From positions 10,444,697-10,508,696 of the forward strand of contig JAJEKV010000034.1 in the NCBI GenBank assembly GCA_021234155.1: a DNA stretch of 64,000 nucleotides. The letters are read 5' to 3'. Of this stretch, positions 47,191-57,371 are shown piece after piece. A model generated the notes under the pieces. That model worked only from the letters and a program-made list of their open reading frames with translations. It searched no databases and had not been told where the DNA came from. Origin of the DNA: Isoetes taiwanensis (taxonomy: Eukaryota; Streptophyta; Lycopodiopsida; Isoetales; Isoetaceae). Position 1 is the stretch's first letter. Every line of letters begins with the position of its first letter. The translations under genes were made by a program, and so were the position numbers.

Positions 47191-48572
47191 GAAATTAAAG
47201 CACTGGTCTGTCAATATCTTTACCCAATCCCTTTTCTATATTTCCTGCCGTCGGTCATAACTGCTTGCCATTGCTCAGCACAAATGACGACGTCTCATAA
47301 ATAATAAACCCTAGATAAAGTAGACTACTAGAAGAGGTAACTTCAAGCATACTCTATGTAAACTAGGGTAATTTGAGAAACTACTCAATGGTTAATAGTT
47401 TTAATAGGTGCCTAGAGGTCAAGCTTATAAAAAAAGCCAGTATTTACCCCTGCATACTACAGGTAGAGTCTAATTCAAGTGGACTTATTTATATCTTACA
47501 AAAAAAAAACCCGGACTTGACTAGTCAAGACAACAGTCCTACTAATCAGTCAAACTACCTCAGTCAATCCTTTGGTAGCTTAATCATTCTATACAATGCC
47601 TGAGCCTAAGACAAAGATAGTGCACCATATCCTGGTTCAACCAAGTTTAAATAACTTTAGATATTTTTCCTAGGACCTTTATCTTTTACATAGGTCCAGT
47701 TTTCTTTCTGTTAAATGCATAAGTCCACTTTTCATGTTCTTTTACTTTGCATGCCTTCCACATGTTTTTTCATGCAATCCTTTCTTCCTTTCTTTTGTTT
47801 TCGCATGCAGGCCTCCAGTCTTATAAGATACCTTTTAAGAAGATATATTTTACTTCTTAATCTGTAAGATATGTTCTTCTAGTTTTCTGTAACCTTTCCT
47901 TATAACTTGGCATTTCCTGGTTTTTACAGAACCAATATCTCTTTATCTTTTTTATCTACAACTTCTTGTCATATTCCTATTAACTCCTCAAATGTTTCTC
48001 CAGAATTACTTTCTTTGAGTTTTCTGTCCCACTTGTCTTTCCTTTGGAGGCAGCGTACAGGTTTATTTACCATGTCTATCATATTTCGCTACTCCATTTT
48101 ATGCCTTTTTCCTTTTCATCATTTCTTATATTCATCATAAGCATCAATCAATGACAGTTTTAAATTTGATTCATATTTTTCACCTATACCATCCGGTGAA
48201 AATCCTAGACTTATGTAAGCATAATACATATTTCCTTTATACCTTATGTTTTTCAAAAAATACACTGCTCTTAGCTTAAGTCTGAGACTTGTGCATTTCT
48301 GGTCTGCTCATATATAACCCTTACAAGCTTATAATATCAAAAAACAAAAGTGCACCAGCATTGAAATACTACTCTTTTGCACTAGTCTGCAGTATATTTC
48401 AAGTGTTATTTTAAAGTATCATTCATGATAGTTACTTCCCAGTAGTTGTCATATTCCATCCTTTGAACTCGTACTCCTCATAACAGCAAAAATGAAAGCA
48501 CAATAGTAGAAGAAATCCCAATGCACTGCAGACCAATCAAGTAAACGTTAGCAATAGACTTGGTAACGATAC

Positions 48573-48643
48573 AAGGGCCAAAAGGTACATTGGGGATTTC
48601 TTGGCTCTTCGCCCATCACCCATTGTACCTCATTTTAGCCCTT
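48573..48643 (-). other. Conserved intronic hairpin
   Basis: AGGGCCAAAAGGTACATTGGG-type left arm and CCCATTGTACCTCATTTTAG right arm form a stem of about 20 bp with few mismatches and a loop near 23 nt (TTCTTGGCTCTTCGCCCATC). It recurs at 55727-55797 (identical) and, with different bases but preserved pairing, at 46571-46636. Confidence 0.7.
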
Positions 48644-49057
48644 GATTCGTACAAGTTCCCTAAAAATGCAATACTCAAAACTACTATTTCTCAAGATATA
48701 TATTTCTGATATCTCTGTATTTTCACTATCTTAGGCAATCAGACTTTTTAAGAATAGCTTTTCACACCTATGTAAGCTACCAGATCTCTTAAAAGTAATA
48801 GTTCATATTTATCTAAGCACGCCAGACCTGTTACCCTTTTGTTTTTTTAAAAAAAGGTCTGCTTCATTACTTAAATATGTCTCTATCCAATCCGGTTACC
48901 AATACATCTCATAAGCATATACAAACCTATTTGCTTGTATATTGATGTTGGACTCTTCCCTGTATGTTGGGTCTTTTACATAAACCCTTTATCGGGTTCA
49001 TGCTGACCTCTCATAATATTTATAAACCTGTTACAATATTAGATATTATTTTCTCAC

Positions 49058-49378
49058 CTGAGCTTGATCTTCATCAGATGAAACCTCCACATCTTGTTGA
49101 GTTTCTGGAACATATTGCTCCGTATTGGTGTTTCCTCTAAAATATCCTCCTTGCTGTCTATTGAAACTGCTGTTTCTTTTGGAAATATTCCCTCCACTGT
49201 TATCTCCATAACCTCTCTTGGTGTCATAGCCTCTACCTCGGCCTCTTCTTTCCATACTTAGAGCTTTCAGCTTAACTTCGTTACTACACCAAGCTATCTC
49301 CTTGTTTAAACTATAGCATGGCGGCTCTTCTTCTTCCGCACTAGGTTCTTCAGATGAAGCTCCAGAAAGGTAACCCAT
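49058..49378 (-). CDS. RG-rich first exon of retroelement (3' copy)
   Basis: Starts MGYLSGASSEEPSAEEEEPP, then a basic RG-rich stretch (MERRGRGRGYDTKRGYGDN, GGYFRGNTNTEQYVPE) and an acidic end SSDEDQAQ, followed at once by a strong donor CAG/GTGAGA in phase 0. RG-rich basic segments commonly bind RNA, so a nucleic-acid-binding role is plausible (inference). In this 3' copy the frame is intact, whereas the 5' copy is frameshifted. Not a family I recognise. Confidence 0.55.
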
Positions 49379-49775
49379 TTCCGGGATAGCCTTATTTTGC
49401 CGCGAATTTCTTAGCCTTTAAGACTGGAGGTCTGCCAATCCTGACTTGGGACAGATCGCCCTATTACCTCGATCCCATTCAACCCTAAACATTATTCTTT
49501 AAGGCTGCCGGCCACTTTTTGCCTTCTTAGTCCCTTACCATATTTCCAATTTTATGGGGAACTTATTTTTCCTTTTTTTGGATCTTATCTCCTATCTAAC
49601 CTCTATGGGGATTTACTTTATTATTCGATATATTCAGCATTTCTATCTTTGTTAGAGAGCTTTATCTAAGTTCTCTTATCCTACCCCTATGGGGAATTTT
49701 CTTTATTATTCAATATATCCAGCATTTCTATCTATGTTAGAGATCTTTATAGAAGTTCTCCTTTTTTATAAAAAA

Positions 49776-49879
49776 AATCCTACCACCTTCCGTAGGATTG
49801 TATTAAAAACCCCTGTTTTATTTAACAATTTTTCTGTAACTATAGGGTGAGTAGACCCCTACTTGTTACAGTAGGGGTC
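49776..49879 (-). other. Two perfect hairpins before T-tract at element 3' end
   Basis: GACCCCTAC/GTAGGGGTC (9-bp stem, 8-nt loop, 49854-49879) and AATCCTAC/GTAGGATT (8-bp stem, 8-nt loop, 49776-49799). On the sense strand the second runs straight into TTTTTTT and the start of the next direct repeat. They occupy the 3' untranslated part of the RT unit and could mark RNA 3'-end formation or RT initiation. Confidence 0.6.
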
Positions 49880-49968
49880 CTTTACAACCCTATCATTACT
49901 CATTAATTCTTTTAAAGACCAAAGTCAAGTATACTTTCTTTTACTGTAAGCAAATCAGAAATCATACC

Positions 49969-52035
49969 TTAGTTTTCTTGCAGTATTTGCAAAACAGTGC
50001 TGACATCATATTTTAGGCCAGGGAAATCACTGCCCTCGATGTACTTGCATACTCTCCTTTTGATTCCAGCTTTATCAAACCCGTTGTTCATAAAACATTT
50101 GATTAGTTCCAGAATATCCCCTGCAGCTTTGATAGGGCTACAATTTATGTACATGCAAGGCATTATTTGTGATAAAATCACATTTCTGGCATGGAAATAC
50201 GGTCTACAGCTTGCTGCATGTACAAACTTCATGGCTTTAAATGGGAGGTACTCCCTTTTATCATACTTTGTAGTTTGATATATACCCATCAGCCTATCAA
50301 ACACCTGGATGGTAATGTTGAGAAAATTTGCTCTATTTCCTACCAATGTACCATTGGCTGTTTCCATGTATCCAGTTTCTTCTTTTATTCCCAATACACT
50401 CATGTCATATATCTGCACATTTTGTGAGTCATCATTTTCTTTCTTTTCCAGAAATTTTTTTATATTTGGACAGTTTATTGCCAATAAATCATCCATATAC
50501 CTGAATACGTACCTGAAAAGTTTTATCTCCTCAAATTTACCATCTTTGGCAAGATTTTTAATAAAATTCACTTTGAACCATGCCAAATATATGTTGCACC
50601 AACTTGGTGAACACGAGAATCCCATTGGGATGCCGCTTACTTGCTGCCATATCCCTTTTCCTAATCCAACAAAACAATTGCTCAGAAGCCAGTTGTTAGT
50701 CTTAATAAACTTTTGTTGGCTCATCATAGTCCAGCATTTTCCTTGTGGTGCTGTTTTGAACCATTTTGCTGTCAGATTATCCAAACCTGATTTTTTTATC
50801 CATAGTTCATTTCTTTTGTTTCTTTTTTTCATGAAGTTCCAAGCTGCTTTTATAATTTTTTCACTGACTTTGCAAATGCCATTGTCTCCTTGTAACGGGA
50901 TGCTTTCATAGCACTTCGTTATATCAGCTACAAATACCTCTTCTATTTTGGAAGGTAAATTCAGTACCACATCATATACCGAATTAATCATCCAGTTAAC
51001 ATTTACCTTTCCAGGTAGAAAAGTGCTAACATTAGCACCAAGATCTGCTGAAATATCTGGCCATAGCTCCAGAATTACATTTAGAACTATGGTAATTGTT
51101 TTGGCAATTTCAGTATACACTGTTCCGTGAGCATTGGTTATCCACCTGTACTCTTTCTTGTGCGCTTTAAACAGTCCTAGCATATATGGTAGTTTATTAA
51201 TTTCATAGTCACAACTGCCAATGTATTCTACTATTTCATTCTGAATATCCGAAACAAGGTGTTCTTTTTCAGGCCCTAAAGGTATAAAATCTGGGCTGCA
51301 TAATCTTTTAAGAGCCATGTCTCTTATATGCCTTGGGCAGATGAAGGAAGGGTTATTTGACGCCTTGTCCACCCCTGAAATGTATAGTACTTTGGTTAAC
51401 CATTCAAAGTTATTTATGACGTCTTCATCATTGAATGGAAATTTTTTTATATCCTCATGTTTGCAAATCTCCTTGATTTCTCCTCCCACAATTTCTACTA
51501 ATTCTTTTATAACTTCTTCTTTATCTTCCTCTTTAACATGAGGAAACTGGAACCTATGCAACTCAAAGATGAGGTCGCATGTTCTTCTTAGTTCTGATTT
51601 CAGATCTCTCCATACTAGAGGTCTGTCTGGAATATGGCTGAGGCCTTTTGCAAATAGATTTCTAAGTGTTCTATTTTTTACAATACTTAAACTGGTAGTT
51701 CTGATGTGTCCTATTTCAGGATCTATAAATCCTTTAAGATTTGGGTTGTTGCAGGGGCAACCCACCTCAATATCTTGAGCAAAAACATAATAAGGTTTAT
51801 AAGCCAGTTCCTTCAAGCTTTCAATGTATTTCCAAGAGAACATTGTACCCTCCATAATTTTCTCCCCAACCTCTCCAAGTACTTTCTGCATACATTTATG
51901 TACTGTCTTTGGAATACATACTTTATCCAGTAATTTAGATGTGAAAAAGCAGTGCACTATTTTCTTTTTTGTCTTATCCTTCGTCTCAGTTAGTCTAAAC
52001 CTCCCTTGGCAGTCCTTGTGGATTACTCTAGATAC
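49969..52035 (-). CDS. Reverse transcriptase exon, PLE-like (intron-bearing retroelement)
   Basis: An uninterrupted exon of 688 codons beginning after an acceptor (GATAAACAG) with VSRVIHKDCQGRF and ending LQILQEN-TAA. Counting residues from the GTG at 51957: CPCNN near 67, DKASNN near 197, LGLFKAHKKEYRWI at 260-273 (fingers motif, PLE form GLPKIHK..RPI), ADITKCYESIPL motif A at 344, GIPMGFSCSP motif B at 442, FRYMDDLLAIN motif C at 485, NFLNITI at 544, and KYDKREYLPF at 564. These motifs place it with non-LTR-type eukaryotic RTs sharing Y(L/M)DD and YDKR, closest in layout to Penelope-like elements. No GIY-YIG, AP endonuclease, RNase H or integrase is visible. All catalytic aspartates are present. 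A G/GTATGA donor follows the stop by one base. Confidence 0.8.
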   Translation of the reverse strand, partial: VSRVIHKDCQGRFRLTETKDKTKKKIVHCFFTSKLLDKVCIPKTVHKCMQKVLGEVGEKIMEGTMFSWKYIESLKELAYKPYYVFAQDIEVGCPCNNPNLKGFIDPEIGHIRTTSLSIVKNRTLRNLFAKGLSHIPDRPLVWRDLKSELRRTCDLIFELHRFQFPHVKEEDKEEVIKELVEIVGGEIKEICKHEDIKKFPFNDEDVINNFEWLTKVLYISGVDKASNNPSFICPRHIRDMALKRLCSPDFIPLGPEKEHLVSDIQNEIVEYIGSCDYEINKLPYMLGLFKAHKKEYRWITNAHGTVYTEIAKTITIVLNVILELWPDISADLGANVSTFLPGKVNVNWMINSVYDVVLNLPSKIEEVFVADITKCYESIPLQGDNGICKVSEKIIKAAWNFMKKRNKRNELWIKKSGLDNLTAKWFKTAPQGKCWTMMSQQKFIKTNNWLLSNCFVGLGKGIWQQVSGIPMGFSCSPSWCNIYLAWFKVNFIKNLAKDGKFEEIKLFRYVFRYMDDLLAINCPNIKKFLEKKENDDSQNVQIYDMSVLGIKEETGYMETANGTLVGNRANFLNITIQVFDRLMGIYQTTKYDKREYLPFKAMKFVHAASCRPYFHARNVILSQIMPCMYINCSPIKAAGDILELIKCFMNNGFDKAGIKRRVCKYIEGSDFPGLKYDVSTVLQILQEN

Positions 52036-52323
52036 CTGTTTATCATAAATATAAAGATGTTAGGTTCTATTATATCTCAACTCTCCTTACGTTTCCGATT
52101 TCAAAGGGAATTCATATTTGCTTTTTGGTGTAACATGGTAAACTAACATGTTACCCTTTTTTTTCGGAACTTTCGAAACTTAGAAAGTCCTACTTTTTCT
52201 TCATTCATTTAGGACAAACCCATTTGGGTTTTTATTTTTTATTACTGTATTTCTTTCCTGCTATGGCTGCTGCCTATAACACAAAAATACATTCAATATA
52301 TTCATATGAAATCCAAATCATAC

Positions 52324-54530
52324 CTATTTGTCATATTGGAGCCTTTGTATTACTTCATCACCAGCCACATTTCTTGTTGTGTGCTCCATTTTTGAGACTG
52401 ACTTTTCCAAAGTGCTAGGTGATCCGAGCTGTACCACGTTGGAATTCTCTGCCATACTGGATTTGTTGGCAGATGGAGGTGCAGTAATTCTTGGTGGGGC
52501 ATATCCTCCAATGGCTATACCAGATCGTGCCTTAGATCTTCCTTGCTTAGTTCTTTTACCATAATTGTTACTGGAACCTGCTTCCATATTTACCATAAAA
52601 GACGCTGGTTTTATGCTTTTTTCACAAATGACCGCCATTTTGCTTTCAGCATAATTAATTTTCAGATCCGCCCATGGATCTGCAGCCTGCAACAGTGCTA
52701 TCTCAACAAGTGTTTTTCGGACCTCCAAATATGAGATATACGCAATGATGCTGTCCCTTAGTGCTGTCTTCATGAGTTTTCTCATTGAGACCATTTGGGC
52801 TACTGTAGACATGTCAGGAAATATACTGTCAAGGTTGTTAAACATGTACCAGATTCCATGATCCAGCCATGTCATGTTTTCCTTACATGCATTCCCTTTG
52901 CCTCTGGGTTCACATACACATTTAAAGTATGGGCATAATGTTCTCCATACTCGTTTTAGGTAGAAGGCATCTCTGTGGATAGTAGTATATGCCATATGTC
53001 CCTTTTGTTTGACACAGGGATAGGTTCAATACGCTGTACGTTTTATACGGAATACGTATGAATTGTATGATACGGCACAAATTTGCCGTATAAAACGCAA
53101 AAAATACGGCAAAAAACAATTCCGGCGTCGGAAGATTTTCGCGTACGCGAAAACAACTAAATCGCGTACGCGAAAAAAAGTCCGCGTACGCTGTGGCGTT
53201 GTTTTCGCGTACGCGAAAAAATTTTGGTTTCGCGTACGCGGTGCTGAAGGTTTCGCGTACGCGAAAAATGTTTCGCGTACGCGATATAGTTGTTTTCGCG
53301 TACGCGAAAATCTTCCGACGCCGGAATTGTTTTTTGCCGTATTTTTTTGCCGTATTTTTTTTCGAACACCGCACTGCTTTCGCGTACGCGAAATGAACTG
53401 GATAGCGTACGCGAAAAAATTTTCGCGTACGCTATCACGAAGCTTTCGCGTACGCGAATGTCAGGCCTGTCCTTTCGCGCCGCAATTCTTTCTATTTCGC
53501 GTACGCGAAAAAATTTTCGCGTACGCTTTCACGAAGGTTTCGCGTACGCGAAGATTTTTTTTTCCGGCCGGCGAGGTATTTATACGTTAAATACGTATTT
53601 TATTAAAAAATTACGTATTTTTTAACTTTATACGTCAGAAATTTTAATTTTGTACGTATAGAACCTATCCCTGGTTTGACATACAGAAACTCATCTTTTT
53701 CTACATGTTTTATCGAAAAACCTATGATCAATCCTGAGTTTTAGTTTTTCCTTATATATGACCTTTTCCATTTTAACTGCTGCAGCCTTAGCCATTTGCT
53801 CCTGCTCAGGTGTAACATTACCTAGCATAATCCATGCTGCCCTGCTTATAGGTGCCAGTGCTCCAAAACATTTTGTACGCCATATGCCCTGGTTACAAAA
53901 GATAGCATGGCCTTCCACTAATCTCTCTGGTATGATGGGGAAGATATGACAGTTATGCAGAGTAAAATTAAACTCTTTGTCATCCTCTTCTTTGATACTA
54001 TTTTTCTTGCTGCTCATGGCAGCTTTATCTTCCTCAGATAATAAAGATTCCCCAAACGGATCTTCATCTTCCTCTGTCCTCTTTATCACCACATTCTGAC
54101 AAACTGCATTGCCAAGGCAGGACTTTGAAATTTTGTTTGCTTTCTCCAGCCCTGGTACCCCTGTGAAGAATTGTGTTTTGGCTATATCTTCTTCCACTGT
54201 CCATTTATATACTTTGTGCGGAAGTTCTTCATATACTTCCTCAATAACTTTATTGACTTCATCCCAATTCTCGCATACTTTGTTTAGTCTAGGTACCAAT
54301 TCTAACCAGTCACTAAATCCCAGATGGGAGATAGCCGAAAGCTGATCTGGTGTTCTAGTTGCCTCTTTTTCCAATAATATTATGTGAACATTTGGTCCCT
54401 TTAGGCATGCTAAGAGCGTTTGTACTGCATAACTTGGGGCCACAATTCTGCTCTGCCCGTAGCCTATTGGTCCAAGATCTCTGTTCCATACAGGAGGTAT
54501 AAATTCCACTCCTTGTGATTCCTCATCTTC
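52324..54530 (-). pseudogene. Retroelement ORF1/N-terminal exon, unknown family
   Basis: Starts after the acceptor TTTCAG at 54531 with EDEESQGVEFIPPVWNRDLG, in phase with the RG exon. It continues through an acidic linker (SEEDKAAMSSKKNSIKEEDD) and a conserved-looking LHNCHIFPIIPERLVEGHAI, FCNQGIWRTK. Near 53730 the frame shifts (to GFSIKHVEKDEFLYVKQKG) and a hAT MITE (53015-53673) intervenes. After it the frame resumes exactly as MAYTTIHRDAFYLKRVWRTL, with FKCVCEPRGKGNACKEN. The exon ends QYDK-TAG directly at a donor (TAG/GTATGA); a CAG-to-TAG change would explain a stop where phase-0 splicing to the RT exon is expected across a 288-bp intron (52036-52323). About 515 codons; no recognised domain. 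Confidence 0.65.
53015..53673. mobile_element. hAT-type MITE packed with GCGTACGC palindromes
   Basis: 659 bp with termini CAGGGATAGGTTC inverted at both ends (TIR of 13 bp, then ATACG after one mismatch) and an 8-bp target duplication GTTTGACA at 53007-53014 and 53674-53681. The interior contains about 15 copies of the self-complementary GCGTACGC, most as TTCGCGTACGCGAA, and a nested inverted repeat (AATTCCGGCGTCGGAAGATT at 53118 against its complement at 53330). Removing it restores the host ORF. It encodes nothing. Confidence 0.92.
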
Positions 54531-54653
54531 CTGAAACATTTAATATCATATTTCTTAGTAGATATAATTCAAATATAATTGTATTAAATTCAGCTCAAAC
54601 TTATACCATCAGATATGATACATCACTGATATGACCAATGAAATGAAGTGTCT

Positions 54654-56924
54654 AAAAAAAACCCGGACTTGACTAGTCAAGACAACAGTCCTACTAATCA
54701 GTCAAACTACCTCAGTCAATCCTTTGGTAGCTTAATCATTCTATACAATGCCTGAGCCTAAGACAAAGATAGTGCACCATATCCTAGTTCAACCAAGTTT
54801 AAATAACTTTAGATATTTTTCCTAGGACCTTTATCTTTTACATAGGTCCAGTTTTCTTTCTGTTAAATGCATAAGTCCACTTTTCATGTTCTTTTACTTT
54901 GCATGCCTTCCACATGTTTTTTCATGCAATCCTTTCTTCCTTTCTTTTGTTTTCGCATGCAGGCCTCCAGTCTTATAAGATACCTTTTAAGAAGATATAT
55001 TTTACTTCTTAATCTGTAAGATATGTTCTTCTAGTTTTCTGTAACCTTTCCTTATAACTTGGCATTTCCTGGTTTTTACAGAACCAATATCTCTTTATCT
55101 TTTTTATCTACAACTTCTTGTCATATTCCTATTAACTCCTCAAATGTTTCTCCAGAATTACTTTCTTTGAGTTTTCTGTCCCACTTGTCTTTCCTTTGGA
55201 GGCAGCGTACAGGTTATTTACCATGTCTATCATATTTCGCTACTCCATTTTATGCCTTTTTCCTTTTCATCATTTCTTATATTCATCATAAGCATCAATC
55301 AATGACAGTTTTAAATTCAGATTCATATTTTTCACCTGCTATACCATCCAGTGAAAATCCTAGACTTATGTAAGCATAATACATATTTCCTTTATACCTT
55401 ATGTTTTTCAAAAAATACACTGCTCTTAGCTTAAGTCTGAGACTTGTGCATTTCTGGTCTGCTCATATATAACCCTTACAAGCTTATAATATCAAAAAGC
55501 AAAAGTGCACCAGCATTGAAATACTACTCTTTTGCACTAGTCTGCAGTATATTTCAAGTGTTATTTTAAAGTATCATTCATGATAGTTACTTCCCAGTAG
55601 TTGTCATATTCCATCCTTTGAACTCGTACTCCTCATAACAGCAAAAATGAAAGCACAATAGTAGAAGAAATCCCACGTACCTGCAGCCAATCAAGTAAAC
55701 GTTAGCAATAGACTTGGTAACGATACAAGGGCCAAAAGGTACATTGGGGATTTCTTGGCTCTTCGCCCATCACCCATTGTACCTCATTTTAGCCCTTGAT
55801 TCGTACAAGTTCCCTAAAAATGCAATACTATTTCTCAAGATATATATTTCTGATATCTCTGTATTTTCACTATCTTAGGCAATCAGACTTTTTAAGAATA
55901 GCTTTTCACACCTATCTAAGCTACCAGATCTCTTAAAAGTAATAGTTCATATTTATCTAAAGCACGCCGGACACATTTACCCTTTTGTTTTTTTAAAAAA
56001 AGGTCTGCTTCATTACTTAAATATGTCTCTATCCAATCCGGTTACCAATACATCTCATAAGCATATACAAACCTATTTGCTTGTATATTGATGTTGGACT
56101 CTTCCCTGTATGTTGGGTCTTTTACATAAACCCTTTATCGGGTTCATGCTGACCTCTCATAATATTTATAAACCTGTTACAATATTAGATATTATTTTCT
56201 CACCTGAGCTTGATCTTCATCAGATGAAACCTCCACATCTTGTTGAGTTTCTGGAACATATTGCTCCGTATTGGTGTTTCCTCTAAAATATCCTCCTTGT
56301 CTCTATGAAAACCGCTTTGTTTCTTTTGGAAATATTCCTCCCTTTGTTATCTCCATAACCTCTCTTGGTGTCATAGCCTCTACCTCGGCCTCTTCTTTCC
56401 ATACTTAGAGCTTTCAGCTTAACTTCGTTACTACACCAAGCTATCTCCTTGTTTAAACTATAGCATGGCGGCTCTTCTTCTTCCGCACTAAGTTCTTCTG
56501 ATGAAGCTCCAGAAAGGTAACCCATTTCCGGGATAGCCTTATTTTTTGCCGAATTTCTTAGCCTTTAAGACTGGAGGTCTGCCAATCCTGACTTGGGACA
56601 GATCGCCCTATTACCTCGATCCCATTCAACCCTAAACATTATTCTTTAAGGCTGCTGGCCACTTTTTGCCTTCTTAGTCCCTTACCATATTTCCAATTTT
56701 ATGGGGAACTTATTTTTCCTTTTTTTGGATCTTATCTCCTATCTAACCTCTATGGGGATTTACTTTATTATTCGATATATTCAGCATTTCTATCTTTGTT
56801 AGAGAGCTTTATCTAAGTTCTCTTATCCTACCCCTATGGGGAATTTTCTTTATTATTCAATATATCCAGCATTTCTATCTATGTTAGAGATCTTTATAGA
56901 AGTTCTCCTTTTTTATAAAAAAAA
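54654..56924 (-). repeat. 2.27-kb direct repeat, 5' copy (pseudo-LTR)
   Basis: Upstream partner of 47500-49775. On the sense strand it is preceded by a T-run of 22 (56917-56938) and followed by TTTTTTTT then AGACACTTC. It contains the RG exon (frameshifted here), its donor and a 1.67-kb intron leading to ORF1 at 54530. The two copies differ by scattered indels (for example near 56300 and 55680), showing age since duplication. Confidence 0.92.
56204..56525 (-). pseudogene. RG-rich first exon of retroelement (5' copy)
   Basis: Starts MGYLSGASSEELSAEEEEPP as in the 3' copy, but small indels near 56300-56345 shift the frame (DNKGRNISKRNKAVFIETRR) before the donor CAG/GTGAGA at 56204. This would be the exon attached to ORF1 in this unit, so the present copy could not make the joined protein. 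Confidence 0.7.
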
Positions 56925-56939
56925 AAAAAAAAAAAAAAG

Positions 56940-57371
56940 AGCCAGCAACTAGTATTCTCAGCCCCTAGGTTCACGGCATATATACTGAATTTCCATGAAT
57001 TTTGCTCAAACTAAGCATTTTCCATGAACTTTCATAAACAAGACATATACCTTGAATTTAAATAACCTTGCAAATTTTGTTGTGTGGGGATACTAGACAA
57101 CGGTTTGGGGACGAATTTTATTTTGTGGGGATACTGGACAAAGGGATACTAGACGAAGTGAAAGTGCAAACCATTTTGTATACCCTAAATTCAAAAGTAT
57201 ATTCTAGAATATGTTTTTGAGAAAAACCTGAAGGGGAGGCGAATTTTTTTCTCTGTTTTGTCTGTTCCAATCTTTCATTTTCGCATATGGCCTGCATCAA
57301 TGAAGATATTTCTTGTCTGTTCTGGTTTGGATCTATGAAGCTTAGGTTTACAGATCATAGACTTCCAGGGA
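56940..57371. other. Gene-less junction
   Basis: Repeats of GTGGGGATACTAGACAA-type sequence (57085-57155). No gene. Confidence 0.45.

Larger units (their letters stand above)
47500..49775 (-). repeat. 2.27-kb direct repeat, 3' copy (pseudo-LTR)
   Basis: Nearly identical to 54654-56924 in the same orientation, with few substitutions and small indels. On the sense (minus) strand it begins TTTTTTTATAAAAAAGGAG and ends GTCCGGGTTTTTTTT, so both edges are T-tracts. It holds the RG-rich exon (49378-49058) and the hairpin at 48643-48573. Sequences outside the two copies are unrelated, so the edges are sharp. Confidence 0.92.

Noticed and set aside
49485-49500. AACCCTAAA resembling plant telomere repeat in the pseudo-LTR
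   Set aside because: A single occurrence per copy, no array, so no evidence of telomere attachment.
49969-52035. RT locus as an LTR retrotransposon with 2.27-kb LTRs
   Set aside because: No TG..CA termini, primer-binding site, protease, RNase H or integrase; edges are T-tracts and the RT motifs are not of LTR type.
53063-53590. Frames inside the palindrome-rich MITE (FRVRE repeats)
   Set aside because: TTCGCGTACGCGAA reads open in several frames; not genes.
56204-56240. CTGATGA on the sense strand of the pseudo-LTR as a hammerhead core
   Set aside because: It is coding sequence of the RG exon (SSDEDQ), and no GAAA with flanking stems follows at hammerhead spacing. The other CTGATGA...GAAA near 56497 is antisense and not conserved in the second copy.
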